Below, piece after piece: positions 10,254-23,400 of a stretch of 64,000 bases of DNA. Position 1 is the first letter of the stretch, and every line of letters starts with the position of its first letter. Under the pieces are notes generated by a model. The model made no database searches, had not been told where the DNA came from, and saw only the letters and a list, made by a program, of their open reading frames with translations. A program made the position numbers and the translations under genes. Origin of the DNA: Aurelia coerulea (Eukaryota; Cnidaria; Scyphozoa; Semaeostomeae; Ulmaridae); NCBI GenBank assembly GCA_039566865.1, contig CM076953.1:4464001-4528000 (forward strand), given 5' to 3'.

Positions 10254-11558
10254 TTAGTCCGACTTATCTGGTTGTTGACATGGTTTTGTGACATAGTCAG
10301 CTAGTAATGATGGATTCACTGAAATGTCTCTTATCATATGGGTCAGAAACCAGTCTTTGTACACAAGGTCCATATTTTCACTGTTGTTGGTTCCTTTAAA
10401 AGGAGTCCCAAATTTTGAACCAGCTGAATCTTTGGCCTTCCGCTTCAAATTTTTTGGCAGAAGGTTGATTCTGTGATCAAAATACCAGGGGATGCTATTC
10501 TGAGACAGACAACTGAGCCATTTATGCAATGTACTCAATAAATGTGATCCAATACTCTCAATGGACCAAACACTTGCTCCCTTTGTCAGCATAACAATTG
10601 TTTTCAAGTGGTAATTATTCAGTTTGTTGAAAATTGGAATGGTACTTTGCTGAACATCACGAATCCGCTTCAGGCATGAAAATATCTTCTTCGCACATTC
10701 TGACTTCTCAACTATAGCAGATTCTTTTAGCGGAAAACAGCATTGCCAAAAGTCAGAGTCATTTTTTGGAATGCAAAACATGACATTTTCATCATTTGGT
10801 GGTCCCAAAATCATCAATGGCTGCAAATGGAGAATTATCTTAAGACCATCTGTAAATGCAACATTAAGCTCCATACAAGTGTTTTTGGGTGGCATTGGTA
10901 ACAATCGATCAATTTTTAACTCTGCAAGACCACCTTTCATTTGAACGTGGTTCAATCCTACCTGACAAACTTCTTCAAACCATTCAGATACTAGTTTGGG
11001 GCAAAGAACATACTGGAAATCTGCAAGTTTAGTATCCGAGGGACAACTAGTTTCTGGTTCTGATATGTCCATATCTAAAGTGGATTCAACTGGCTTATTT
11101 GGTTTCCTGAATAAACTCTGAAAGTCAGCAAGTTGTGAATTCTTCTCAATTAATTTTGACGGCACCTTTCTTGTTTTAATCTTGACAAATCCTGGCTTGG
11201 TGAGTTGGTCATAAATAGCACCTTTCAAATCAACAGGCCAGCTTAGCATGACATGAATGTTAAATTCATCAGGTAACATGGGTTTGCTATCACTGGGTGC
11301 AAAAGTTTCATGTGTGCTACTGTTGATACTTCCAATTTTTGGTATGCAACAATCATTGTGAAGATCAAAGAAAATATCTTGATACATAGCTGAGAAGACA
11401 TCATCTTGGGCTTTCATTCCTTCAATAATATGCCCCTTTACAAATTTGTTTATTTTTGCCAGGAGGGAAGGCTCATAAAAATTTGAGGCATTTGCATCAT
11501 CGATGTGGCAATCTGTGAGTGCTTCTGCTGTTGCAGATTCCCAAATTCTTCCTGCCAT
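10254..11558 (-). CDS. Mab-21 domain / cGAS-like (cGLR) protein, probable pseudoenzyme
   Basis: A single-exon protein of 434 residues. The order of motifs is that of the Mab-21/cGAS nucleotidyltransferase fold: helical N-terminus, a GS loop (IGSINSSTHETF, about 76-87), LPDEFNIHVMLSWP about 12 residues later, a PGFVKIK strand, then a C-terminal lobe with FPLKESAIVEKSE, LKTIVMLTKGAS.W and the diagnostic WLSCLSQNSIPWYFDHRINLL. In active cGLRs the EFDVM segment supplies two metal-binding acids and a later strand the third. Here the second position is Asn (EFN) and the third strand reads KIILHLQPLM with no acid, so catalysis is unlikely. The protein may still bind a ligand or act as a scaffold. 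It is divergent from SMARCAD1, with 1.55 kb between the two starts. Confidence 0.82.
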   Translation of the reverse strand: MAGRIWESATAEALTDCHIDDANASNFYEPSLLAKINKFVKGHIIEGMKAQDDVFSAMYQDIFFDLHNDCCIPKIGSINSSTHETFAPSDSKPMLPDEFNIHVMLSWPVDLKGAIYDQLTKPGFVKIKTRKVPSKLIEKNSQLADFQSLFRKPNKPVESTLDMDISEPETSCPSDTKLADFQYVLCPKLVSEWFEEVCQVGLNHVQMKGGLAELKIDRLLPMPPKNTCMELNVAFTDGLKIILHLQPLMILGPPNDENVMFCIPKNDSDFWQCCFPLKESAIVEKSECAKKIFSCLKRIRDVQQSTIPIFNKLNNYHLKTIVMLTKGASVWSIESIGSHLLSTLHKWLSCLSQNSIPWYFDHRINLLPKNLKRKAKDSAGSKFGTPFKGTNNSENMDLVYKDWFLTHMIRDISVNPSLLADYVTKPCQQPDKSD

Positions 11559-11718
11559 CTTATGCCATTGACACCTTGAAGAATAGTAGGATCAATTCAC
11601 ATTCTCGGTAGATTCTATCTTGTATGAATGTTTACAGCAGCAGAGATCTTTTGCAACTAAATAGCAAAGTCATACAGATGGCATCACATCAGCAATATGA
11701 AAACATGATGCCATCCTG

Positions 11719-12128
11719 TTTTAGGGGTCATCGACAAAAGATTTTCATCCCCATTAACGGATTTTGTCCGTTAGGGGGGAGGGGGTCTCACCTGAATCCG
11801 TTTTGGGGACAAAAGCCTGATAAGAAAAGTGGCCAACTAAATAAAAGTTTAAGATCGTAAATAAGCTTTTTTCATCCCATTTATAATTACAACTTTGACA
11901 ATTTACATTACTTATACTCGCCTTTCTCAAAAAACTGGAAGGTAGTTGGGCCAGCAACAAGAAAATACGTTGAAATAACGTAGGAATTTGTAGGCCTTGA
12001 AGGGCCAGAGGCAACTTTGACCTGAGGCAAAAAGTTTGTCCGTTAGGTAGGGGGGGGTTCAGATCTTAACAGACAAAATCTGTTAACGGGGACAAAAATA
12101 TTTTGTCGATGAACCCTTTTAGGGGTAA
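11719..12128. mobile_element. Foldback MITE between the divergent genes
   Basis: The left terminus ggggtcatcgacaaaagatt and following attaacggattttgtccgtt are mirrored on the right by acagacaaaatctgttaacg and ttttgtcgatgaaccc. The terminal inverted repeat is about 50 bp. It sits in the shared upstream region of the Mab-21-like gene and SMARCAD1. Confidence 0.75.
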
Positions 12129-12129
12129 A

Positions 12130-13107
12130 TTAGCAGAAAATCTCTGTGGGTTTCTATATAAAGGAAATATGTGAAAAGCTGCATAAAATCACTCTTGTAA
12201 TTTTTATGTTTGCTGATTTATCTGCTAAAGTTTTCTAAAAATCAGAACAATGTCCAAACTTTTAGAATCTATTCATTTAGCATTCATTTCTGTAAATAAA
12301 CGATCACTTTAAAATCCCAGGATGCGGCCCAGTCTGCAGAGTATGGCACTTTTCGACGAGATCTCCGGTGTGCAACGAGAGATTTCTTTTGTTCTCTATT
12401 GTCTAATTTGAATAGCCTATTGAAAATCCCCGGTGTACAAATGCCATACTCTGCACACCTGGATGCTGCTATGCGGCTATGTTGCATTAGGCCTTAACTA
12501 ATGGCTTCATTTATCCAAAAAGCCAGGTTTCGAGCATGGTGGTTCTTTAAGGAGATACTCTAATGGGGGGAGTTCAAAGTGTTCCTCGATTATTTTCCTG
12601 TTTGTTCCTTTTTTGGCTTTGTAGGCCTTATCCCCACAATTATCATGGACACATCGGGGATCAGGCAAAGGCCTGAAAAAAAGATGATCCATGATGGGGC
12701 AAGCAGAGGTTGGAGTATGATCACAACGGTCATGATCGTTTGAGAAATAAAGAAACCCCCTTGCCTTGCATAGGTAGATGTGTTAAACGTATAAATATTT
12801 GATACCTATTTTGATCGCTTTGATGTATCTTCTTGTGAGGTAGTTTCAGTATTTCAAGTATCTCATCTCTCTGTTCGAATCGAAATTTGACTTGATTTTG
12901 ATTCAACAGTGGCAAGTGGCAGCCTCTTTTACAAGGACAGGGCAATTCTTAGGGACCTGGGGACAATAAAATTATTTCCTGGAAGAAAGCTCCTTCACAG
13001 CCACAGTCATGAGATAGCTTTGGCGCCAAAATTCCAAAACGAGGCTCTTTCAACAGACACTTTCATTACGCAAACGCAGGAAGGAAGACGTTTAGACGGA
13101 CGAAAAG
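12130..13107. other. Upstream region and 5' UTR of SMARCAD1
   Basis: Contains an imperfect inverted repeat at about 12340-12470 (gcagagtatggca against atgccatactctgc). No clear TATA box is visible near the start codon. The 5' UTR should end at 13107 with aaaag before ATG. No other gene is recognised. Confidence 0.4.
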
Positions 13108-13990
13108 ATGGCACTCAATTTTAATCGCTTCACATACAGACGAAAACCCTCGCTAGATTTCCTTTCGTCTAACAAGAATGATGACAAGGGCAGTTCTCAA
13201 GATCGTGGATGTGCAACTCAACGAAACGTGTTCGAGAAAGGTGGTAAAAATGAAATGAAGACAGCAAGTGAGGGCTTCGCTTCTAGTAGGCCAAAAAGGC
13301 CAACTCTCGTTGCTCCTGTTAGCGATGATGCTGCGCAGAGGAACTCGCTCAAGTCCAATTTCAATCAACAGAATAAGGCAGCATCAAGCAGAACTGAATC
13401 AGATTTTGAGAAAACAGAGCTTCATCAAAGATCCAGAGAGAAATACTACACTTCTAAGGAAAATAAAACCATTTCAGCAGAGGAGAAGCTGAGAAATTTG
13501 CTGTCAAGTGGTCCACAATGCTCATCATTTGAATCAAATGAAAAGTCAAATAAAGTCAAAGAAGAGAGGCAAGAAATTATGAACAATGAAATTAAATCTA
13601 TTGGGACTCATTGTAATAAATCTGCTGATACAAAAAAGAAAAGTTTACTGGCCATTGAACAAAGGGAAAGTTCAATAGATGACTATCAAAGTTTCAAACA
13701 AAGGGGCAAACGAAAAAGGCGTGTGATTCTATCTGACGATGATGAGGATGATGATGATGAACACTCTGCTGATCAAAAGATATCAACTATTGACCAACCT
13801 TTTAAAAGAGAGAGATATGATGAGAAACAACCCATGGAAGGAGAGGAGTCACAATGTGAGACTACAGATATTGATAAGTTGAGAGAAATCTACTCTCATC
13901 TGACCATTGATCAGGCTAAAGAAGCTATAGAACTTGCTGGAAATCTGATGGATGCCATTTTGAATTTGTCTGAGACTTTGTTTACTGAAG
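13108..13990 (+). CDS. SMARCAD1: SMARCAD1 exon 1 (start, residues 1-294)
   Basis: Begins [13 protein letters not shown] and is low-complexity and charged, with an acidic run ([10 protein letters not shown]) typical of the disordered N-terminus. It ends in a CUE-like helical segment, [20 protein letters not shown] followed by [11 protein letters not shown], expected to bind ubiquitin. The donor is gaag|gtagta and the exon ends in phase 1. The 302-codon open frame runs 8 codons into the intron. Confidence 0.93.
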
Positions 13991-16900
13991 GTAGTATTCT
14001 GATATTACACTGGTAGTATATTGCATGGTATTGTCTTTACCCAACACTTTACATCACAGGGGCCTGGTACTCAATGGTCTGACCGCGCAGAATTGTTGCC
14101 ACTTTTCTTAGCAAGGATATAAGTCATTACATAACTAAAGCCCACCAAGGGAAGGATATACGTCATTTTGCGCAGTAAAACATCCCAAGCAAAATGAATG
14201 GCAAAATGAAGGTGTTGTGGCGCAGTGGTGTAATCCTCTGACATTGTAGCCAGAACAGTCAGGAGGACAGGGTTCGATCCCAGGAAGAGTCCCACCACTT
14301 GAGCGTTATGACAAGGGGTCGCAGACTCAATTAGGTCTATTCTACTTCTGTGATCCCAGCGCTTGGCGCTAAAAGCCGCAACTTCACTTTCAAAATTTCA
14401 TCACAATGAGCCACTTGCAAGCAAAACTATGCAATACGGGACTCCAAATTCAAATTCAAAATACCAAGATACAAAAAAGAGATAGAGAGGAACAGTCTCC
14501 AGTACAGGGGCCCATTTATCTGGAATATGATACCATCAAACATTAAATCAATCGTGAACAAAGACAAATTCAAAGAAAAACTCAGAACTCTAAATGACTT
14601 CATAAAAAACTTCTCCTTTAGAAGAGAGGCAATATTGATATCCAAGAAGGACTCTGACTTTTACTATTAAGTTAAACAATTTAACATATTTGTAAATATT
14701 TATATTTTAACTGAAATGGTTTTATATTTGCTAGGGCTTTTACTTTGATAGTAATTAGGATTCATTTATTTTGCAGGTCCACATCAACCTTTGGTTGCCT
14801 GACATTTAACCTGCAGTAACAAATAATACATATGATATGATATGTGTTTAAATTCCTTTGCTTTACTTTGCAGAGACCAAGCCATCTGAATCAAAATCAA
14901 AGATTGAATTTGATGACAAGCCTTCAACAAGTTCAGCGGCGGAAGAAAATTCAGAGGCAGCTGTGAAAACCGATACATGCTATGAACAATATTTACCATC
15001 TATAGCAGATCATCTGGCCAAAAAGAAAAGTGGAAAAGCCCCCATAAAAACAAAAACATTTTATAAGCAACAAACTGCAGAGCAAAGAGATCAAATCAAC
15101 AAAAGTAGAAATGAACTAGACATCACAAAAATGAAGACAATTTATAAGGTGAGCCCACCAAGGGAAGGATATAAGTCATTTTGTGCAGCAAAACATTCCA
15201 AGCAACCTAAACCAGATGAAAGAAAGAACGCCAAAGAGAGTGCCAAAAAGAAAGGAGCAAAAGCTGAAAAGAAGAAGAAAGAAGTTATCAACCTTATTGA
15301 TGATGATAGCGTCTCTGGGGAGGAAGAAGACTTCAATGACGAAAGTGATGATGAGGATGAAGGGGGATTTGATGATCATTATGTTGCGATAAGAAAAGAT
15401 AAGACCTTGATTTTATCATTTTTTAAAGGAGCATCAATGGAAGATATTGCTTCAGTTCCTGGCTGCTCTGAGAAAAACGCTGCCAGAATTGTGAATCTCA
15501 GACCATTTAAAGACTACAAAGATTTGGTAACTAAGGCATACTTTCTTTTTTATTCTACTTGGGGAAGATTGAGTATTTAGTGTCTATTTTCATTGCCAAT
15601 ACCAGAGAATATTAACCCAAAGCTGCCAGTACGAGACTGAGCTTGCAAGGTTTTGTACAGAGGCCAAGGCTTAGTATTTTTGGTATTGCCCAAAGGAAGC
15701 TGTTATTAGATAATTTATCTCAAAAATCTTTCATCTTAAAAAGCCAAGAATATGATTTAAGAGCACAAATCATAAAGGTTCAGCATGAGGCCATGGCAGA
15801 CCATGGGTGATGATGCACCCATTTTGTAGGAAGGGAAGACAATATAATGTAGAATTATTTACATATTAGTTGCCCAGTTCTCTAATCAGGATCTCTGCTG
15901 AGTGAAAGGATTAGTAAACTTTGCATAAACATTGTTTTCTTTCATCACTTTTCCTAAATTTAAGCCCTTGAACTAGCAAATTTGCAAATTCTCTCCTTCG
16001 TAGTGACATGGAACGTAAGCACAGAAAAATTTAGGAAACAGAAACAGAGCGAAGCCATGAAATTAAACAACGCTTTATGCAAGGTTTACTGATCTTGTGC
16101 ACTTAATTGATTTACAGAAATGCTGAAAAGAGAACTGGGCAACTAATAGGTAGAAATTCTATCATTATTGTCTTAGTTCCCTTTGCAAAAAATTAGTGCA
16201 TCATCACCCATGGCAGACAAAGTGATTTGACGCTGTTTGATTTTTTCACATGTTTGATTGGTATTCACTGATTCTGTTCAAAGCTGACTTGTTATGTAAT
16301 GAGCAGGCATTACAATATAATAGTTCCCTAGGGTCACATTCAAACATCTTCAGTCAGTCAGATTATATAACAGAGTTGCTGCTGTGACCATATAGGGTAA
16401 TATTTTGCGATAAAAACTGCAGTTGCCTTTGACTGAAACACCATTCCAAATCTTTCATCACTTTTCAACATAGTAATTTGATGATATCACCACTAACAAA
16501 TCTATAAACAAAGTCTGTCCTGAGCTAAACAAGCATAAGAATATCTGAATATTGATTTCTTCATAACCCCAAATGATCGTAGATGTTGTTAGAGAAATGA
16601 GTGTTGCTGCTAAAGTGGCCTTCAATGGAGAATCAAGCGCCTTGTATAAGAACAAGAATAGCCTCAAAAGCAATATCTTGGTCTTTATGTCAAACGAGAA
16701 TGATACGCAAAAATCAAAAGTCATTACCCCTAGTTTGCTTAGTTCGTGCACGAAACTATTGGCGCATCTGTGTCAAATGAGATGTCATATGAGATTTACG
16801 ATAACGCAAAATTACTTATGCAGAACCCTACAGAACGTTTCAATTGTTGCTATTCGCGGGCATCTAATTTGAGACAAGCAGTCACGAAGATAACCTCTGT

Positions 16901-17438
16901 GCAGAATCGTATGCATGAAGATGTTTTGGTTCAGTGTGATCTCGTGCCTTCCCCCAGTCAATGGCGCCATTGTTTCCTGGGATTCTGCACCTTTCCGTAG
17001 CTGTGTAGGAGGGGGATCCTTCTACCTTCGGTGATGCTGCGAATGCTAGCCTCTGTGCAGGCCGCCGGTTACATCATCCTCTAAAGTTGACTTATTTGCA
17101 TAATGAGTACTATCAATAATGGCTAATGATTCGTTCGTTCTAGAAAACGATTGTTTTGACATAATTAAGCTGCTAATGAAGTCAAGAGCGTGCCAATTCT
17201 GAGTAAATTTGTTGTTGTGCCAGGGTAAACATCATGGTGATTTGGGTAATTTATCCATCTTATAGTGTCAAATCTGTCTAACATGAAATAAGCCGACGTC
17301 AAATGTTGCTATAGGATCGCGGGAAACTTCTGTCTTGTATGCGCTTTATGTGCGCTTTCTTTATTTCAGTGCCAATTAGCAGAGATAAAACGTTAATCAA
17401 TTGCTTTAACGAGCGTGACGGAAGTGGGTTACTTACTT

Positions 17439-17469
<31 letters not shown>

Positions 17470-20400
17470 GACTTTCTGACTGACATCGGAGCCCCTTCTT
17501 AGATTACAAAAAAGGGCTGATTTGAGAATGATAGTGTTATCAGAAGTGCACATTTTGCTTGATTTTTACTTGATTACCTTGCACTCTATTACTATCACAC
17601 TGTCTCATACGTCATATTTATGTTCTTGTTATGAAGGAGACCAAAAAGAAAAGACATTTACTGTCCAAAGCTTGAAACAAAAGTCTAACATGTGTCAAAT
17701 GTTTATTGCTTCTAATTCTATTTCAGGTATCAAAAGTAACCAGTCTCAAAGGTGTCCAGATTAAGGTAATTACCTTAATCTTAAAATCTTATTTTGGCAA
17801 TTTATATACACTCATTCGTCGTATAGTACCTTATGATATGTTTTTGAAGTGAAAGTTGTGACCAGTTTATGCCAGAGCCCTCAATTGACCTTTTAGCTAT
17901 TCTGGAAAGAATCTGAGTCAAGAAATGCTTTTGCGCATACAAAAGGTTTCACGGAGTGGCGTTAGAGCCACGCTAGAGCTTCTTTCAGTTTTATTTTCGC
18001 TTCAGATCACCTTTAAGGAAAGCTGCTATGTTGTTTTTGCAGGTTATTGAAGAAAGTCTAGGCTTCATCAATGAGCGAGAAAAGGTTGATAAATTGATGG
18101 TGAAATGTCAGAAGATATCTGAGAGAATTGGAAAAGCAATCAGGAAGCAATCTTCATTAAAGAAGGTAAACATTGACTTGAACTTGATATATACTGGGTG
18201 AGTTGAGTCAATAAAAAGAATTCCCTTCCCCTCAGTTCCTTTTTTCTTTTTCCCTTCTTCCTTCCTGGGAAATTGAGCACTTCAACTTCCTGGTAGCGCC
18301 GCTACCACGCTTCTTCGTTTTTAGAGCCCTGCTTCTCGTTTGGGAGAGAGATTGTTGAATGCCATCTTGGCTTGATCAACATACCTTCATTAAGAATTTC
18401 CGATGATTATGATCCGTTGTCAGTTCCAGCATTTTTTCATCAGTCTTAATCTTAATATCTTTGTCGTAGGATGAGGATTTAGCCGAGCTTGAATTTAAAG
18501 AAAATTTACAGACAACTAAGCAGCCTTCAATTTTAAATCCGAGGTAAGTTGTAAGGCGTTGAAACTTGAATCTTTCTTGTGTTGTATTATTTTGTTGCAT
18601 AGCTTTATTGTTGTTGCTGTCTTTATGGATAAACAACATAATCCCTGATGTGCAGAATACTGTCTGTACTGTCAGTCGATAAATTAAGGCTAACATTGTT
18701 CAGGTTTTAGTTTTTTGAAATGCGATGTCTAGAGTTAAATCATTCTCAAAAAATACTATTTCAGAGAAACAAAGAAGATAAGGAACGATGGTCATATTGA
18801 TTAGCTCAAGTCCGAGGCAATACAGGATGTCCCAGAAATATTGTTCGACGCTTGATTAAATATTAAAGATTAACGATAAAATGTACCGGCTCCTGGTTAG
18901 ATAATCCTTTTGCTAAGATTTTGAATTAATTTTGGATGTTAGAATCCTGCGAATCCGCCAAGAATTCAAGGAGTTACAAGCTTTTGTTATGTGAAAGTTG
19001 AAACCTGATGCTCCTAACTGACTTGATTTTCAAAAGACGTCCCAAAATCAAGGTAAAAAAAGACTGACCAATGTTTTACCTCTCGTTTATATCAGAGCAA
19101 ACCAAACAGGACTTCAAAAGTAATTTAATTCATGTAACCGTTGCCAAAATTTACTTAAGGATGGAAGTATCCAAAACATGGAATGAAAACTTAATCGATG
19201 AGAGCCGAGGCCATTCCAAATTGTTCTCAACAGAATTTCTCCAAGCATCCATAGCCTTGATTCAATGTCAGAGAAAGCTAGTTCATTGAAAGTTCTTTTT
19301 AGATTCCATTTGATTTGCTTTGAATAAACGAGCTTCTACTTTCACAGAATATGCAATTTGGCGGCATCTGGTTTCAGCTTTCGCACAAACATGAACTTCA
19401 AAAGCTCATAACTCCGTGAATATTTAGCGGATCTGCTAGCTTATGGTGTCTAAAATTAATTTAGAATCTCAGCAATATGGTTATCTTACCATGGAGCCCG
19501 TTCATTATTTCGTCATATTTTAATATTTAATCAAACGTCGAACGATTTTTTTGCACACCCTGTTGAAAGAAAATGATCATATTTTAATTCTTCACACTTT
19601 TGTTACCATCTTTCCATACTTTGATCATGGGTAGTTAGACACTGCTGGTGTGCTTCTATGGAGGAGCGCTGGATATTATGTATCTGCGGGGGAAACTTTT
19701 TTGCAGTACTGCGGAGGAGATATCGAAAGAACAGTAAAAAATTTCCCCCGCAGATATCTCCTCCGCAGTACCATAAAAAATTTCCCCCGCAGATACATAT
19801 TATCCAACTCTTCTCCATAGAAGCACACCAGCAGTGTCTAACTACCCATGCTTTGATATCCCAATGATGGCACAGCTGGGGCACAGCTGCAAATATATTT
19901 GTTAAAAGCCCTTACTATTCAACGAGCGACGCGCAACGAACCCAGCAACAAGCCCACCGAGACTCGTTGACGACGAGTCGTGAAAGGGCCGACGGGGAAT
20001 AACGAAAATATGCACCCTTTGTTCGCCATCAACGATTCATAAAAGTAGTAGGTACTGAAATTGAAATTGGTCCAGATGTTTCCTTCCATAGCTCGTGTTT
20101 TAGAAGAGCGATCGACGAATAATCGACGACAGGAAAATTTCAGAGTATTCAATCAGAAATCGTAGAGATTTGCAAACGAAGTTTCTAGTTCTCTGGTGTT
20201 AAAACTGGAATGATATCCCTGACAGCATTCGAGAGAAAGAATCAATCGCTCGTGTTAAAACAGGGTTTTAGAGAGTATCTTTTGAACCTTTAAACGGACA
20301 GGACCAAAACAAAATCCCCTGGTAGAGCAGCGATTTATCGTATTTTTCCTCTCCACGCATATTGTTAATAGGTTGTTAATTTGTTAACTTTTCAAGCTGA

Positions 20401-23400
20401 AAGATGTTCGTGTATAGATATTGATAAAATGAAAAATATTGATAAAATGAGAATGAAAACGATTTCCGAGAGCTGTTGTGATCTGTTTCGCGATCGGGAT
20501 CACCATATGAATCATCGCATGCATATGTTTTTCGCGGAACGCCCCGTTACGATAAGTTAATCATGGTTTCCAAGTGGCTTTATGTGATGCTATCTTAGAG
20601 GATCGTTCATAAAACATAACCAGCATGGTTGATGAATCAGGAAAAGATTTTACTCCTGAAATTCGGACAAGTGCGTGCCACATTGATGGTTTTATGGCCG
20701 CCCTTGAAAGATGGGTATGAAACCATGAGTAACAACATAGAGCTCAAATCTTTAAAAAGGTCGTTGTAAAATTCTATTGCAGTTTTCATTGAAATCAATG
20801 GGTTCGAAGGAACTTAGAGTTTTTTGCTGTAAATCTGCCGTGGCAATTTATTGATATTTTGATTACTTTCAATATGGTGGCATTTATTAAATTTGAGGCT
20901 ATGACGTCTTCAAATTTCTAAATCCTAAACTAGAAAAGCTATTAATTTCTGCTTGCCTTCATATTGTAGGCCTTCATAAACTATGGATTTCTTGAAGGTT
21001 ATATTTGTTTCCTCTATTAGTTTAGGATTTGCGATGATTTAAATGTTTTCAAAATTTTCCATGATTTTTTTCAAAGAATAAGTAAATTGCTGCCATTTTA
21101 TAAAAAATAAGATATCAAAGAAATTCCACGGCAGATTTACAGGAAAATACCATAAGTTCCTTTCAAGCCATCCAATTCAAAGAAAACTGTAATAGAATTT
21201 TACACCGACTTTTTTAAAAATTTGAAAGATTTGAGCCCTATGCTATGAGTAACTTGTCTACATTATTCAATGCATATTACTATTGTCCATAACTACTATT
21301 CTCGATTCTTTACCAATTATTTCTGTTATACTATAGGGTTTCCCAAAAAAATTGTGGCCCATTTGCCTGAAGATTGCAACAAAACGGCAAAAGATTTTCG
21401 CCAAACTTTTGCATGATGGTGCTCTTCAGATATTCAATTAAAGTTTGCAACCATCCCCGTAAAAATCCATTGAACAATGATGGAGCTATGACCTTGAGAA
21501 GACCAAATTTGCCTGATGACTGAAACCAGCGGTCGGCCATTTTGTCTTACTATTTTGCAGCGATCACAATAGCTTCATGGATGAAATGAAACAGCAGCCT
21601 CCAATGTCACAGCTCTCGTGAGAATTCCGATCATCATCAGAGAGTTCAACCATTTCTTACCTCACAAAAACTATTTCTTACTTCACATGAAGCTATTTAT
21701 CACTGAAAATAGTAAGACAAAATGGCCGATCGCTAGTTTCAGTCATCAGGCAAATTTGGTCTTCTGAAGGTCATAGCTCCATTATTTTTCAACGGATTTT
21801 TATGGGGATGGCAGTGAACGTTATTGAAACATCTGAAGGGCTGCATCATATAAAAATTTGGCGAGAATCTTCTGCCATTTTGTCGCAATCTTCAGGCAAA
21901 CGGGGCACAATTTTTTGGGACACCCTGTACTGCAGCCAACTATTCTATCCAGGAACGTGAGACATTTAGAAATTACACATTTCCCAAACGTCGTGTAAAA
22001 TCCTGTATTCTTAGCGATCTCTCCACTTGCTTTGGTAGCCTTACGTTGAAAAATTACCAACTTACTGGACTGAATTGGCTGGTTACATTGCACAAGGAAG
22101 GAGTGAATGGTATTCTTGCTGATCAAATGGGTCTTGGTAAAACGATACAGGCCCTCGCATTTATTGGATATTTGATTGCAAATGGTGACCCCGGACCACA
22201 CGTGATTATTGTCCCATCTTCAACATCTGGTATGTCATTGTTTGAAAAAAATTTACTTGTTGCGTGTAGTGCAATTGTACAGTGATAATTGTACAGTGAT
22301 AAACAAGAGCAAATTTTGTAAACAAAGGATTCAGGTCTGTTCAAGACAAAGCGATTTCAAAGCCTAAACAATAGATTTCACACCTTTTGCGCAGCTAGCC
22401 ATAATGCTTTGCAATCTCTGTTTATTTTGATTTGATTGAGTGCACTCAGAGGTGTGAAATCGATTCTTCAGGAGGGAAAATCGCTTTGTCTTTTCAGAAA
22501 CCTGAATCTCTCGTTTCACAAAATTTACCCTTGCTACAGTGATAAACAAGTAAATAAAGTAAAATATAAGCACTTTGGTTCGAATTGAAATAAGCACGAC
22601 GTTTATTTGATAACGAGCTATGCTCGAAACGTCGTGCTTATTTCAATTTACATCAAAGTGCTTATATTTTACTTTATTTGAATGTCATTGTTTGCTTTGA
22701 TTAATATTGCTGTTTACAATATTGTTGTTTACATTGTTGTTTATTGTTGTTTACATTAATTTATATGCACTCTTATTCGCATTGATTGAATCACGGGTGA
22801 TCTGGTAACGTTTTGGCAGGATAATACAACGCACAATTGCTCTGCAGGTCATTTAAAACTTTCTGAATTTTTCCAGTTTTTACATGTGATCAGCCACTGT
22901 GCTTGTGCATTTTGAAATATGTCAATTTTAACCATTTTAATTTCAATCAGACACGGTAAAAACGATGTTTAAATCACATTTTTAGCCACAGCAGATTCTG
23001 CCGTTTTTGATACAGTTCATTTCATTCATTCATTCATTTTTATTTATTTAGGCACGGTAGCCCCGTCAATTCATATGAACTGCTTTTCAGGCGGCCGTGG
23101 CAAAACATTTACTACTTCAAAAGATCACTATATGATAGTTAACAAAAAATTAAAGAATTCTCGAGAGATCAGTATCTGTGTTTCTCGGTTTTTTTACATT
23201 TCGAGTAGAATTTTTTTCGAACAAATCTGAAAGGTACTCCGGGACTAGACTTATGACGATGAGTCCCTTGTATCCCTGCGGTACCTTGCTCACAGGGACT
23301 CATAATGAAACAGTTAAAAACCTGACCCTATCTTCTGCATTCGATTGATCGAATCTGGATCGAACGACTGCTTCGGCTCTGTTCAACGGTCACTCCTCAG

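Larger units (their letters stand above)
13991..14873 (+). other. SMARCAD1 intron 1
   Basis: 883 bp. It holds a stray copy of part of exon 2, a tRNA-derived SINE and a LINE C-terminal fragment, described separately. The acceptor is ctttactttgcag before 14874. Confidence 0.85.
15527..17726 (+). other. SMARCAD1 intron 2
   Basis: 2.2 kb. It contains a 430-bp foldback element, a fragment shared with 38440-38640 and a tttc microsatellite. Nothing else was recognised. Confidence 0.8.
18544..22038 (+). other. SMARCAD1 intron 5, filled with DNA transposon relics
   Basis: 3.5 kb holding at least four inverted-repeat elements (18823-19562, 19626-19850, 20734-21244, 21336-21927). Sequence from 19860 to 20730 showed nothing recognisable. 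Confidence 0.8.

Noticed and set aside
14210..14290. tRNA gene
   Set aside because: A and B boxes are present, but the same 185-bp unit occurs three times with a shared non-tRNA body and tail, so it is a SINE and not a functional tRNA.
15142..15392. Antisense and shifted ORFs over SMARCAD1 exon 2
   Set aside because: Shadows of a Lys/Glu-rich coding exon whose frame is fixed by splice phase and homology.
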